Position numbers and translations under genes: made by a program
NCBI RefSeq assembly: GCF_028009165.1
Contig: NC_079246.1
Coordinates: forward strand, 1,426,001-1,490,000
Origin: Akanthomyces muscarius
Lineage: Eukaryota > Ascomycota > Sordariomycetes > Hypocreales > Cordycipitaceae
Length of the DNA: 64,000 nt
Direction: 5' to 3'
In this document: in pieces, positions 36,947 to 49,039 of the stretch
Layout of the letters: every line of letters starts with the position of its first letter
Numbering within the stretch: position 1 is the first letter of the stretch
Notes under the pieces: generated by a model
What the model was told of the DNA's origin: nothing
What the model saw: the letters and a program-made list of their open reading frames with translations, nothing else
Database searches by the model: none

Positions 36947-38340
36947 ATGTCTACTGAAGACAAGGTGCGTGTGTCTGGCGAAACGCCTCGCAACGGCAAC
37001 GTTTCGCCAGTCCTCCCAACCGTCAACCCTGCCTCGGAGAAGCCTCAGCCTGCCAGCGGGGGCATTCACCCGGCTCTCTATGTCGTGTAGGTGTATCTCG
37101 CGCTGATTGCGGCTGCTATACCTGTGAACATAGATCTAACTCGTTTTAGCATCTGGATTGGCTTCTCCTCCTCCGTCATCCTCTTCAACAAGTGGATTCT
37201 AGACACCCTCAAGTTCCGTACGTTTGCTTGATCGCGACGCCATCTGCAACACTTTTATACCGAGTCTAACACACCCACAGGCTACCCCGTTATCCTCACT
37301 ACGTACCACTTGGTCTTTGCCACCATTGTCACCCAGGCCCTCGCCCGTTGGACCACTGTCCTCGATGGTCGCAAGAAGGTCAAGATGACCGGCCGAGTCT
37401 ATCTCCGCGCTGTCGTCCCCATTGGCCTCTTCTTCAGTCTGAGCTTGATTTGCGGCAACCTGACCTACCTCTACCTGTCTGTTGCCTTTATTCAGATGCT
37501 CAAGGCCACCACCCCCGTCGCTGTCCTTCTCGCTGGCTGGTGCCTCGGCGTCTCGAGCCCCAACCTAAAGCAGTTCCTCAACGTTTCCGCCATTGTCGTC
37601 GGCGTCATTATCGCTTCGTTTGGCGAAATTGACTTTGTTCTCGTCGGCTTCCTCTTCCAGATGGCTGGTATTCTGTTCGAGGCTCTTCGTCTGACCATGG
37701 TCCAGCGCCTTCTGAGCTCTGCTGACTTCAAGATGGACCCCCTTGTTTCTCTCTACTACTTTGCTCCCGTTTGCGCTGCCATGAACGGCCTCGTTGCTCT
37801 GTTCTGGGAGGTCCCCAAGGTCAGCATGGCGGAGGTTTACCACGTCGGTCTCTTCACCTTTTTCCTCAACGGTCTCTGCGCCTTCATGCTCAACGTTTCT
37901 GTTGTTTTCCTGGTAAGTGCTATTTTGCATGTGGTTGCCAAGTACGTCTGCTAACACAATCTATTCAGATTGGCAAGACTTCTGCCGTCGTCCTGACCCT
38001 CTGCGGCGTCCTAAAGGATATTATGCTCGTCGTCGCCTCCATGATGATCTGGGGCACTCCTGTTGCTCCCCTGCAGTTCTTTGGCTACTCGATCGCTCTC
38101 GGTGGCATGGTTTACTACAAGCTCGGCTACGACCAGATCAAGGGCTATGCTGGTGAGGCTTCGCGCCACTGGGCCGAGTTTGGTGCGCGCAAGCCTGTTC
38201 TGCGCAAGGTCAGCATCCTGGTCATGATTTTCTTTACTGTTGCACTCCTCTTTGGTGGCCTTGCTCCCTCGTACGACTACAACGCTTCCAAAGCTGTCGC
38301 CGACTTCACCAACAAGATGGGCAAGACCGATGCCAACTAA
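36947..38340 (+). CDS. Triose-phosphate transporter (TPT) family nucleotide-sugar-type carrier
   Basis: 403 residues from four exons: 36947-37086, 37150-37217, 37281-37912 and 37969-38340. Introns are 63, 63 and 56 nt with consensus ends. A cytosolic tail of about 45 residues leads into about ten membrane segments of the drug/metabolite transporter fold. Family signatures include SSSVILFNKWIL, FRYPVILTTYHL, GNLTYLYLSVAFIQMLKA, GFLFQMAGILFEALRL, and GKTSAVVLTLCGVLKDI in the last third, followed by GYSIALGGMVYYKLGY. By family it exchanges a phosphorylated sugar, phosphoenolpyruvate-like compound or nucleotide sugar across a Golgi, ER or other internal membrane; the substrate cannot be read. The long pyrimidine-rich leader fits a well-expressed housekeeping gene. 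It is convergent with the eL27 gene. Confidence 0.93.
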
Positions 38341-39211
38341 GCGGTCGCAATGCATACTACGCGGTTTGGCCGTTGCCCTATGCCGCGAAGCGCCAAGGAC
38401 CAGTCAACCGCTTCGTTTTTGAAGCATCATGCTGCACCTTGCCTAGGTGCGAGTCGGCGCTCGGTTTTTTTGTTTTGTTTTTGGCACCGCATTTAATACA
38501 GCCCACAAGCCGGATGGGCTAGGCCACTGTGGGTAGTGGAGGAGGAATAGCAACTCTTGAAATGTTGGCCAGTGTATAATTACTCAAGCTAGGCGCAGGA
38601 CGCGAGGACAGCTTGCCACGACGCACTATGAAGATCAAGAGTAGCAAGGAAGGGGCCGGAGAGGAAAAGACTAAAAACACGAATTTGAAGAAAAAAAAAA
38701 AAAGTCCAGCCCAGATGTATTTTAGACGGCGTTTCACAATATAGAGATGTAGAGATGACTTCGGGATTTCAATCAATTTATGGTGCGTCCAGTTCATTAC
38801 AGGCCGTTCGGACGAGGTTTCCTTGCCTGATAGATCGTTTCAAGTGTGCATGCCTCCTTACAATGCTGCAATGTTGAGAAATGCGTTTCATTCTATTCAT
38901 GCCAGAATCGTCTAGACTCCCCCAAAAACACAAAAACACCAGTTTTCTTCTTCTCCCATCTGATTCACCACCGGAAGGTAGGGACAATCATCACAGCGAT
39001 GCGGGACAGCGCACGATTTTAAAAAATTTCGTTGTCGTGTTAAATTTTTGTTGTGATCTTTGTTGTAATTGGACCGAATGTTTTTCATATGAAGCCCATT
39101 TTAAATAGAAAAACCCCTGGGTTCCTCAAAGTGCCATTCGAAAATGCTTCTCTTTACATCCCGCCCAACTCCCATGACCGTTTAATGGAGAAAAAAAGAG
39201 AAACGTTTTAT
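38341..39211. other. Gene-free stretch between convergent genes
   Basis: 3' regions of the TPT carrier and eL27 genes, AT-rich with A/T homopolymers (for example about 38689-38703). No coding sequence. Confidence 0.6.
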
Positions 39212-40258
39212 CTAGAATCCTGTAGTTGAAGCATCGTCAGCAAATGTGTTCTTCTGCTATTCCTGTTCTCTCGTTCGCGCACGTCGAGCGAGGCGAGGAA
39301 AAGAAAAAGAAAAAAAAAAACGTACTCAAGGGGGTAAAGAACCAGCGGTTCTTGCCGCTGGTGTAGCGCTCCTCCAGAGCCTTCTTGACAGTCTTCTTGG
39401 CGTCCTCGCGCTGGGAGACCTCCTTGAAGGTGTCGGCGGTGACGGAGCCCTTGAGGCCCTCGAGCTCCAGGGTGTAGCGGGTGGGCATCAGGTGGTTGTA
39501 GTTGATGACCTTGATAAAGGGCTTAACCTTGGAGCGCTTCTCCTGGCGGGCCTTGGACATGCGGCGGGTGATCTTGGAGGGGTAGCGCTCGATGCCGGCG
39601 ACGACGGCGTGGCCGAAGGGGTGGGGCTTGTTGCCGTTGTCGACGGGCTGGATGATGACGACCTGGAAGAAGAGGAGGGTCAGTATACGGGGAGTCGGGA
39701 AGAATTGGGAGGATTTGGTGTTCGTGTATGGTCGACGGATTCGCGCGGAGGAGTTGGATGTCATATGCCAGGGTCGGGGGTCTTCAAAGGCGTCCAACGG
39801 TCCAATTCGAGAGAGAGAGAGCAGCTGCTATGATATTTGCGAAAGATTGATCCAATGTATTCGTTGTATTGTTTCGTCCTGCTTTGCCGGGGTATTGTAG
39901 CGGTAGCCAAGAGGGAGATCTTTGTGACAGCATCGCGTCGTTCCGAGCGATGCTAACACTAATGACCTTTTGGTATCCCCAAGCCTAGCAATTCGGCCAG
40001 CAGGCGGTATCATCGATGGCAAGAACAGGTCGAAGTCAATTCGTATGCGCAAATATCGTGGCAGCTTTCTCTCTTCCTCGGTTTCCCGGTGGACTGTTGC
40101 GATGCGACCCTTTGAACCTATCGGCGACGACATCCATCTCCCGGAGCGAAACCCAGGCGTAACGACGAATCTCCCAATAAATTAAATAGTCGTACCTTCT
40201 TGCCGGCATAGCGGCCTCGGGTGATGATGGCGACACGGCCGACCTTGAGGAACTTCAT
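39212..40258 (-). CDS. rpl27: 60S ribosomal protein eL27
   Basis: Cytosolic large-subunit ribosomal protein. Exons 40258-40196, 39662-39326 and 39219-39212 give 135 residues, the usual length. Exon 1 encodes [20 protein letters not shown]. Exon 2 starts [19 protein letters not shown] and continues through [19 protein letters not shown] and [17 protein letters not shown]. The last exon is only 8 nt (AGA end, Phe, stop) and restores the conserved C-terminal LRF. Intron 1 is long for this window (533 nt); intron 2 is 106 nt. I searched intron 1 by eye for C/D-box snoRNA motifs and found no convincing set. The start lies 325 bp from the Nce101-like gene on the other strand, so the two probably share a promoter region. 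Confidence 0.96.
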
Positions 40259-40583
40259 TTTGTCGGGGGCTGTATGTGGTGTGTGGGAATCGAGGTTTTT
40301 CGAAGACACACTTTGGGACGCAAAGCCGTGATACAGTAAATTTTGGGCCGGGTAAATTTTTTTGGGGGTTTGTGGGCTGGTTTCCGAAGCGAGTGTGCCC
40401 GGTCACGTGAGGGCTTCGGTCAACGGCACGACAAGTTGTGGTGACGGCACGTGATGTCCGAGTTTGGGAAGACCGTTTCTTAGTCATCATTTTCATCTCA
40501 GCTCTGCTTGACTCCTGGAACAGCCAAGAGTGAGGCAGTCCATCTAGTCAATTCACTCGGGAGTCTGGCTACCGATTTTCAAG
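40259..40583. promoter_or_regulatory. Bidirectional promoter region, eL27 / Nce101-like
   Basis: 325 bp between two divergent start codons. It contains two CACGTGA-type E-box-like sites (about 40404-40410 and 40448-40454). Promoter function is inferred from gene orientation. Confidence 0.45.
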
Positions 40584-40831
40584 ATGCCTGCGCCGACATA
40601 TATTATTTCGAGGGTCGCTGACCCCATCTTTGCGGTCGTCATTGGGCTGTCTGCGGCAGGCCTGCGCATCAACCGCGAGGAAGAGGCCAAGGGCACCAGC
40701 ACGACCCAGACAATTCAAACTGGACTACGGTACGCTTTTTCTCATGATTTGAGAATTCATTCTTAAATTTGTATATACGCTAACTTGTTCTATATAGACG
40801 ACTCGGTCTCAAATCAGCACCGGCCTCATAA
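40584..40831 (+). CDS. NCE101: Nce101-like small membrane protein
   Basis: 59 residues from exons 40584-40729 and 40798-40831 (68-nt intron). One membrane segment (DPIFAVVIGLSAAGLRI) follows a short polar N-terminus (MPAPTYIISRVA). The motif INREEEAKG follows, and the spliced end reads GLRRLGLK, all typical of the Nce101 (non-classical export 1) family. In yeast the homologue is linked to export of leaderless proteins; the mechanism is unclear. The gene was recovered by joining two short frames, because the second exon encodes only 11 residues. Confidence 0.88.
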
Positions 40832-41009
40832 AATGTCTCATAAGCCAGACCCGAAACGCCATATAATGTCCTTCCAATGCTAGTAGCTACTGTATAATAA
40901 TACCATCTTGATACCCCCTCAATGAGAGTCCATTTCTTTCTAGGATCCCAGATCAAAGGAAAACGGCCTAGCCGAGATGAAGATGCCAGGGAGTGTCATG
41001 ACTCGACCC

Positions 41010-41834
41010 CTACTCCTCGGGCTCGGGACCCATGAAGCCAGGGCCGTACTCTTTGCGCATGGCCTCGCGCACAATCTGGCCGCACAGCTTGGCGGTAGGA
41101 TTGACGCTGACGGCGAGGTTCTTTGCGATTTCATTGCCGTAGCGGCCTCCCAGCGCCAGGTCGTGCGAGGCGGCCTCCTGGAAGCGGTGCGCCGACCAGT
41201 CGCTCTCGCGGCGGCCGGCGTCGATGTCGAGCGCGCGGTCGGCCGACAGCATCTTGCCGGTCTGGAGATAGATGGCGCCGCGCTGCGTCAGGGCGCTGGA
41301 CAGGGTGCGCGCCGCGGTCGGGGCCATGGGGCTCGCAAACGCCTCTGGCGTGAGCAGCGCAATCGACGTCTCCAAGTCCTCGAGCGCGCGCGCCGACGCC
41401 TGCTGCTTCTCCTCGCGGGTCGGCGACGGAACCAGCGGCAGGACGGCGGCGCTGGTGGTGGTGACGCCGAGCAGCATCAGGTCGCCGTAGAGGCGGCGCA
41501 TGATCTGCGCGCGGTTGTTGCGGGCGCTGGCGTATTTGGGGTACTCGGCGATGAGGGCGTCGAGCTGCGCAACGGCGGCCCGGTAGCCGGTGATGGCGCG
41601 CTCGTCGGCGTCGAGGGCCTGTGATTGGGCGAGCTCCGCCTCGAGGGCCTGGATGGACTGGATGATGGTGCGCTCGCGCGAGGAGACCTGGTCGTAGATG
41701 TCGGGGTCGGTGATGTGCGGGTCGCGCGGCAGGCGCTCGTCGAGGACGAGGTTGGCGGCCGGGTTGTAGTCTGGGTCGCGCATCTTTTCGAGGACGTTGA
41801 TGTCCCGCTGGGAGAGGTCGACGTGGGCAGCCAT
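41010..41834 (-). CDS. TPR-repeat protein, TTC36 family
   Basis: 274 residues, no intron, ATG at 41834. The middle carries TPR-like helices: AQLDALIAEYPKYASARNNRAQIMRRLYGD and then ALEDLETSIALL, an Ala-rich TPR, and RGAIYLQTGKMLSADRA. The signature end of the family is present: LGGRYGNEIAKNLAVSVNP, then AKLCGQIVREAMRKEYG. It is probably a soluble scaffold or chaperone partner; the function is not established in fungi. The coding part is very GC-rich, so opposite frames are also open. Convergent with the Nce101-like gene, 178 bp apart. Confidence 0.88.
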   Translation of the reverse strand: MAAHVDLSQRDINVLEKMRDPDYNPAANLVLDERLPRDPHITDPDIYDQVSSRERTIIQSIQALEAELAQSQALDADERAITGYRAAVAQLDALIAEYPKYASARNNRAQIMRRLYGDLMLLGVTTTSAAVLPLVPSPTREEKQQASARALEDLETSIALLTPEAFASPMAPTAARTLSSALTQRGAIYLQTGKMLSADRALDIDAGRRESDWSAHRFQEAASHDLALGGRYGNEIAKNLAVSVNPTAKLCGQIVREAMRKEYGPGFMGPEPEE

Positions 41835-42314
41835 GGCGGGCGGGTGTGTAGAGCGTAAGCGAGAGAGCGTTAAAATGGACGAGTCCGAGAATTGAAGTAT
41901 CTACTTTTAAAAGGAGCAAGCTACGGCATTTTCTCTTCAAGGGTGTGGCAATACGTTTATATGTATTAGCCCGGAGGTTTGCAGTTGGTTGCTACCTTGA
42001 ACCGCTTGCCACCCCACCACTTCCGTCATGCGGCGCGGGGCTCGGTTTCCAGACCATGGGCCTTGCCTGCCAGTTCCGCGTTGCCTTGCAAAGATTTCTA
42101 CTTACTTTTATGCCAAATATGCATTTATGGATTTCAACGGTTTGAAACATATGTCATTCTTCTAAAACAACATGAGTCCGTCATTACGCTCGTTGCATTT
42201 GATACACCGCACACGGTAGCACACGAACATAGAGGCGGCTAACGACGGCATACACCCCACATTACGCAGCGCTCAGCACACACATGGTTGCCTCATTATT
42301 ATGCAAACGCCATC
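41835..42314. other. Short gene-free stretch
   Basis: 5' flank of the TTC36-like gene and of the 2EXR pseudogene. Nothing recognised. Confidence 0.5.
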
Positions 42315-43314
42315 ATGTCGAACGATGCCAGTATGTTCATGGATTTTCCAAAGCTCCCGGGAGAGCTTCGCCGGCAGATTTAGAAACTTTGTCTGCCGCG
42401 TCGTGTCGTGGAGGAGTTGACTGAATTTGGCAACGCGGCGCTGCAGACCCTGCGAGTTGAAAGACACCACTCGTCGTAATGCCCAGCCGCCAACCATTAT
42501 GCTGGTATGCCATGAAGCAGCCTTGGTGGCACGAGAGGCGGGCTCGAGAGTGGTAGAAGATACGCACCACAGGCTCCTTCAAATACCGACCTGGATACAG
42601 CCTGACCGCGACAAGGTGTTTCAGTCCTATTTTGAGTATGATATATGGGGCTATCCGGCTCCTTTCCAGCTCATGAATAGACGATTCGGAGTGGCATCTT
42701 CTATAACGGTATACAACCTATGGAGATTCGAAGCAAAGATGGACTCTCCAACATGGGTACTAACGATTATCCCGGTGGTATCGGCAACTACGCACGCCCC
42801 GCAAGTTGCTGGGCTTGAGCATGTACCAAACGTGCCTAATGGTGAAGTTATTCCTGTGGTACATTTTTCGCTGTCCCTGCACATACCAGAAGCCGCTGCA
42901 TTGTCTTCTGGTCTCTTTGGCCTTCTGGGTGATGAACCGGTGCAATTAGTGGACGTAGGTGACGCTGTCCGTCTGCAAGCATACTTTGATTTGTTGCGGT
43001 ATCATGGCCCGCAGGAGATGGGCTCATTTGGTAGTGTTTTGCCAACGATGATGAATCCTGCATTACTTTCAGCCCCGATACAAAACTGGAAAAGAGCGAC
43101 CGAAATGATCATGTTGGTATACATGTGGTTAGACGACAAGCACAAGATCGAAGAGAACCACAGCCACGCGACCGGCGGCGACCCTTTCGGAGAGTTGTAC
43201 TCTGCGTGGGATCCGCCTTATTCCAACGAACCCTGTCTCGTTCTTTTAGACAAGCAATTCGACGAGACAAGCAATTCGACGAGACAAGCACCTGGGTTGC
43301 GCGAGCACGTATGA
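42315..43314 (+). pseudogene. Broken 2EXR-domain protein gene
   Basis: The frame starts at the ATG at 42315 and reads FPKLPGELRRQI, the usual opening of fungal 2EXR (F-box-like) proteins, then meets TAG at 42381-42383. In intact relatives a Trp codon follows this Ile, so TGG-to-TAG is the likely change. The same frame continues (KLCLPRRVVEELTEFGNAA) until a stop near 42477. The protein resumes one frame over with PPTIMLVCHEAALVA, matching the family's conserved PPxIxxVCxES-type block, and stays open to 43314. At least one nonsense change and one frameshift (about 42445-42475) are visible. A 17-bp tandem duplication lies near the end (about 43248-43282). An intron cannot remove both lesions simply, so I call it a pseudogene. 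Confidence 0.7.
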
Positions 43315-44578
43315 AGATGTGGCAGCTACAGCCGCAGATCATGTTTCGCTTTTGCAGAGGCAACTGCCATGTGCATAGGTGATACGACACAGTCTCCAAC
43401 ATCTGAATGTCTCTGTCTCGTGCATTTTATCTGTGCTTATTGCTCACGGACCCCCCCGCAAAACTTTATCTTCTCATGTCCGATCAGCAAAAAGGGCGTC
43501 TGCGTCCGATACTTTGCATTGACCAACCACCAACCACCAACCAACCAACTCACCCGGAAAGGCATCAAACAATGCCGTCATTTGCTGCAGCTGGCATGCA
43601 ACGATTCACAACCAGGCCGTTGTTCCCAAAGAGGCAAATGTGGAGACGCCAGTGAGCGGCGGTTCAAATACCAGCGAGAAAACCGGGGACGGCAAGGCGC
43701 GGCTTTAGACGGAGCACTTTTTTTCTTCTACAACTCAACTCTGACGCCTTGGGAGCTAGCGGCGGGCTATACTGGGCGCGCCGAAATTCCGCAGTTTTTG
43801 CCCCAAGTCGACGGCGATGGGGCCCGCCAATCGGCGGCTTTGCGAATGGGTAGTGGTTGATGGTGTTGGTGCCGATGTTGCGTCGGCTTACAGCATTACA
43901 GGGCTCAGTTGCATTGTTTCTCTGTATACAAAGTACATGGTAGTCGTTGTAGCTTCTGGCTTTACCCGAGATTAATGATATATGATTAAACGAGCAATGA
44001 ACGTGGGTGCTGGGGTCAATGAGACAGTGTAAATTTCGACAAGCCTGGGTTGGTATTGTTTCCCCACCAACGAACTAGCAATAAATACCGTTTGTTTAAC
44101 AGGGGGGGTTGTAAAGCAAAGGGTAGATGGGCAAACATGCGACAGGGGCCGGATAATTGAAAAAAAGTCATCGAAAATACCGTCAGAAGGCTTCAGACAC
44201 TGGAAAAGCTTTCGTGCTGCAAAGTCCGTCGAGACCCGTCACATGAGCATCCACCAGTGCGGAAACGCCCAAAGGAGCGGCTCAAGTGCATCGGCCGGGG
44301 GGGCGCGGGGCATTTCCGGCGCGGCTTTCACGGACGGAGAGGGGCGGCGGCGGGCGTCACCCACACCAGAAAAGTAGGCATCTCACGACCGCCGCTCCCG
44401 TCCAGCGTAGTCGAATTGACCCAAAGATAGGACGAAGGCCCCGGAAGGCCTGGAGGACCTAGCTAGCTGGAGACGAATGAGAGTTCTCGAAAACAGCCTG
44501 ACACACACACATCTACTTCTGGTACGCTTTAAGCCGACCACACCCTCGCTCCTCCCCATGACCACAGCCCACCCCGGC

Positions 44579-44587
44579 TTTATAAAA
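44579..44587 (+). promoter_or_regulatory. TATA box of the HPPD gene
   Basis: TTTATAAAA about 215 nt upstream of the ATG at 44799, followed by a pyrimidine-rich leader. Confidence 0.55.
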
Positions 44588-44663
44588 CTGTTTGACCCCC
44601 CTCGACACTAGAACATTTTCATCTTTTCCATCTGTATTCTTGAATCTTGTGCATATATCCTGA

Positions 44664-46016
<1,353 letters not shown>

Positions 46017-46553
46017 AAAAGCAGCGACGGCGCTACTGCTGAATGACTGATCTGTTGCACACCGCTTTCCCCTTTGTTTTATACACAGTGGCCTGTGTTG
46101 CAGAAAAAAAAAGCAACCGGGTTCCTTTGGACCAAGGGCTCTCTCATCTTGATTGTTAGCACGTTTTTTTTTTCACCCTCATGATATAAACTTTTATGGC
46201 ATTTGCACGGTACATAGCTAGTTTTCTCTTTGCTGCTCTGATTCATGAGCTACGACTATTGTCAACTCTTCGCTTTAAGCTAAGGAACAAAAACATTAAA
46301 TAAAAATTGAAATAATTAAGAATCAAGACCCCTTCGAGTGACTTGATTGTCCGTGTGTACGCCTAAACTATGCTTTGAATGTGCAAGCCAACAAACTCGT
46401 AACATGGCTTTGTCTGGCCGTTGCCCATTCAGAAAGACCGTAATTAAATGCTCAACGCCCCCTAGTCTTCAAGGTACATGCACTCTGCCGAGTGCTTTTC
46501 TTCTTGCTTCGCTTCATACCCAAATACATAGCGCGCAAAAAAGGTCGCCACAT
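46017..46553. other. Gene-free stretch between convergent genes
   Basis: 3' regions of the HPPD and Ssl1 genes; AT-rich with A and T runs near 46106 and 46164. No coding sequence. Confidence 0.6.
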
Positions 46554-48163
46554 TCACGCATCAATCACCATGGCGCCGTTGGTATGCCCATTGCTCAGGC
46601 CATGTCCATTCGTATACGCAGCGTCCTCTTGCGGCGGCGGCGCGTTGCTCTGGCAGCCCGGGCAGTTGTGCACAATCTCGTGGGCATACACGTCGCAGTC
46701 GATGCAAAAGTGGTTTCCGCACACCTCGCACGCATACCGCGCGCTTTCGCTCACGCCCTTGGCCGCTGGCCGCTGGTCCCCTTCTCTGGCCGACGCCGCC
46801 ACATCTCCATTGACACCACCGCCGGCGGCCCCCTCCGTCGTCTTTCGCGTCGTCGTCGGCGGCGCGGGAAAGGGACACTGGCACGCAAAGCACGCCGTCG
46901 AGCGCGCCGCCTCCGTCCACGGCACCTCGACCCAGTTGCGGAGCGGAAACAGGTGGTGGTAGGAGCGCGCCAGGTGCGTCGACAGGATGAGCGTCAGCGC
47001 GCACGACGGGCACTCGGCGGGCAGGCGGCAGACGCGGCTCCCGCAGCGCGTGCAGAGGAAGCCCTCGCGGCAGGGCCGGTTGTGGCACGCGCAGTAGCTC
47101 GTGGCGCCGCCGGGCGCGAGCACGCGGGAAGGGAAGCCCATCATCAGCAGGCTGGGCGTGCTCTGCTCCTTGGTCCGCGTGATGGGCGGCGTCGTGGCCG
47201 CCAGGAAGAGCTCCTTGAAGTGCACCTCGTCCATGACGACGTTGTACTGCGACGCGTCGCCCGCGTTGGTCCGCGAGCACAGCTCCGCGCAGATGGACAG
47301 GTGCGCCGACAGGCCCACGATGGACACGCGGATGCGGTCCGAGATCAGGCTGGTTATCGTGTCGTGGATGTCGCCCGGGTCGCTGGACAGGAGCGCCCCG
47401 TAGATGATGAGGACCTCTCTCGTGCCGTGTGACGGTGCATGGCTGTGTGCGTGACACATGTTAGCGTACTGCTGTAAAACATCAAAGACGGAAATCATAA
47501 AAAGGGAAGCTGTCCATACAATAGCGCACCGCGGCACATTTCCAGCGCATTCTGCAGACTCGGGTTCCCCTGCGGATCCTGGCCCTCCAGCTCCTTGAGG
47601 TGCTCGAGGTGCTCGGCCGGGTTGCCGCCGAGGTCGCTGACGCGCACCGCCACGCCGTCGCGCATGCCGACGATGCCCAGCTGGGAGATGGGGTTCTGCT
47701 CAAAGAACTCGCGCACAAAGGCGGCCGCGTAGCGCAGCGTCAGGCGGTACCGCGTGGGCAGCATGTCCTTGTCTGCCATGGCGAACGACATGTCGAGCAC
47801 CAGCACCAGGTGCCGGATGATGCCGCGCTGCAGCGGCGTCGTGTCGCGCATCAGCCGCCGCCGCTTCTCCGCCTCGAGCGTCGTCAGGTCCAGCATCCCG
47901 TCCTCGCCCTCCTCGGGCAGGTCCATCTCCCACGTCCGCTTCGACTGCTCCCACGCCTGCGCCGCGTTCTTCTTGCGGCCGCCGGCGTCCTTTTTGCCGC
48001 GCTTCGGTCGTCCGCCGCCGGATTTGCCGCCGGATCGTGACGGCCGGCCGCCGCTCGCCGAGGCATGGTGGTCGTCGGGCTCGTCGTCTTCACCTTCGAT
48101 GGTGTGGTCCATGAGGTCGTCCGACAGGTTGTCGTCGACAAACTCGCCGTCGGAGTCGGCCAT
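46554..48163 (-). CDS. SSL1: TFIIH core subunit Ssl1 (p44)
   Basis: Part of the TFIIH core that opens DNA in transcription initiation and nucleotide excision repair. Exons 48163-47520 and 47442-46554 (77-nt intron) give 510 residues. An acidic, then Lys/Gly-rich N-terminal tail precedes a von Willebrand A-like domain (LVLVLDMSFAMADKDMLPTR). The splice rebuilds GALFHAPSHGTREVLIIYG, followed by GALLSSDPGDIHDTI. A Cys4 zinc-binding block (CACHNRPCREGFLC, CGSRVCRLPAECPSC) and the C-terminal RING-like C4C4 module (YACEVCGNHFCIDCDVYAHE, HNCPGC) complete the family. The segment between them has a low-complexity Thr/Ala/Gly insertion, common in filamentous fungi. Confidence 0.96.
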
Positions 48164-49039
48164 GGCGACTGAGGATTTCGCAACTGCGCTAGACAAATAA
48201 AAGAATCTATTGCAACGGACTTTGATAAGAAAGGCACCGCGTGGGTTTGTGCCAGGAACGATTCCTGCAGCAGATGGTGGCGTCAAGTTCAACGTGAACG
48301 TGCATGGCAGAAAGCTCTACCTTAGCCTTGTCCTGCATCACCTAAAGCTTTCCCCACAGCTGTCACTCACCACTCAGAGCCACAGTATTACAGCATTGAT
48401 TGCCAACCTTTTCCTATCTTTTCATCTTCTACATTTTGAGCCCGGATGTATTTTATTCTAGAATCTCTGAGACGGGTCAACACAGGGGCAAATCATCATT
48501 CAAGCAATAGTAGATTAACTGCTAAGCTATATGAGCATTAATCGCATCTGGGGTATACTACGAATCGTATAAATCAATACAGCAGCTGGTTTATCAGCGC
48601 GTTAGTGTTAGAAGTGAACAAATATCTCCCCCTCCTGCTTTGTCTTGTTTTAACATCCCATAACGATACATATCCGTCGTAATTAGAAAAATAAACCACT
48701 TCAATCATATGCAAAGCAAGCCTCCGTAAGTTGTAACCAAGCTGTCTCTCCCAAGATAGGCCGCTATCGCGAGCAACAGAGGGGAGCATCGTTTGCGCCG
48801 TGGTATCCAGGCTCACAGAGAGCACCACCGGTAAAGAGATTGTAGATTATTGTGTCGATTATTGTTGTGCCGTGTAGGTGTGATGTTCTTGCTGCCTGGA
48901 AAGCGCCCATAAAAAGGCAAGGATATAATAAGAAAATGAGAATTAAAAAAGCGCAGTGAGCAATGGCTCCCCAAGAAATAACGCCGTTGACCGAAAATGA
49001 ATTTGATGGCTTCAAGGATATGATAAAAGTGGAAGCGGA
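48164..49039. other. Gene-free stretch
   Basis: 5' flank of the Ssl1 gene and 3' region of the Chs7-family gene. No coding sequence or RNA gene recognised. Confidence 0.6.

Noticed and set aside
39663..40195. C/D-box snoRNA in the first eL27 intron
   Set aside because: GATGAT-like and CTGA-like stretches occur but not at proper spacing or with a terminal stem that I can see.
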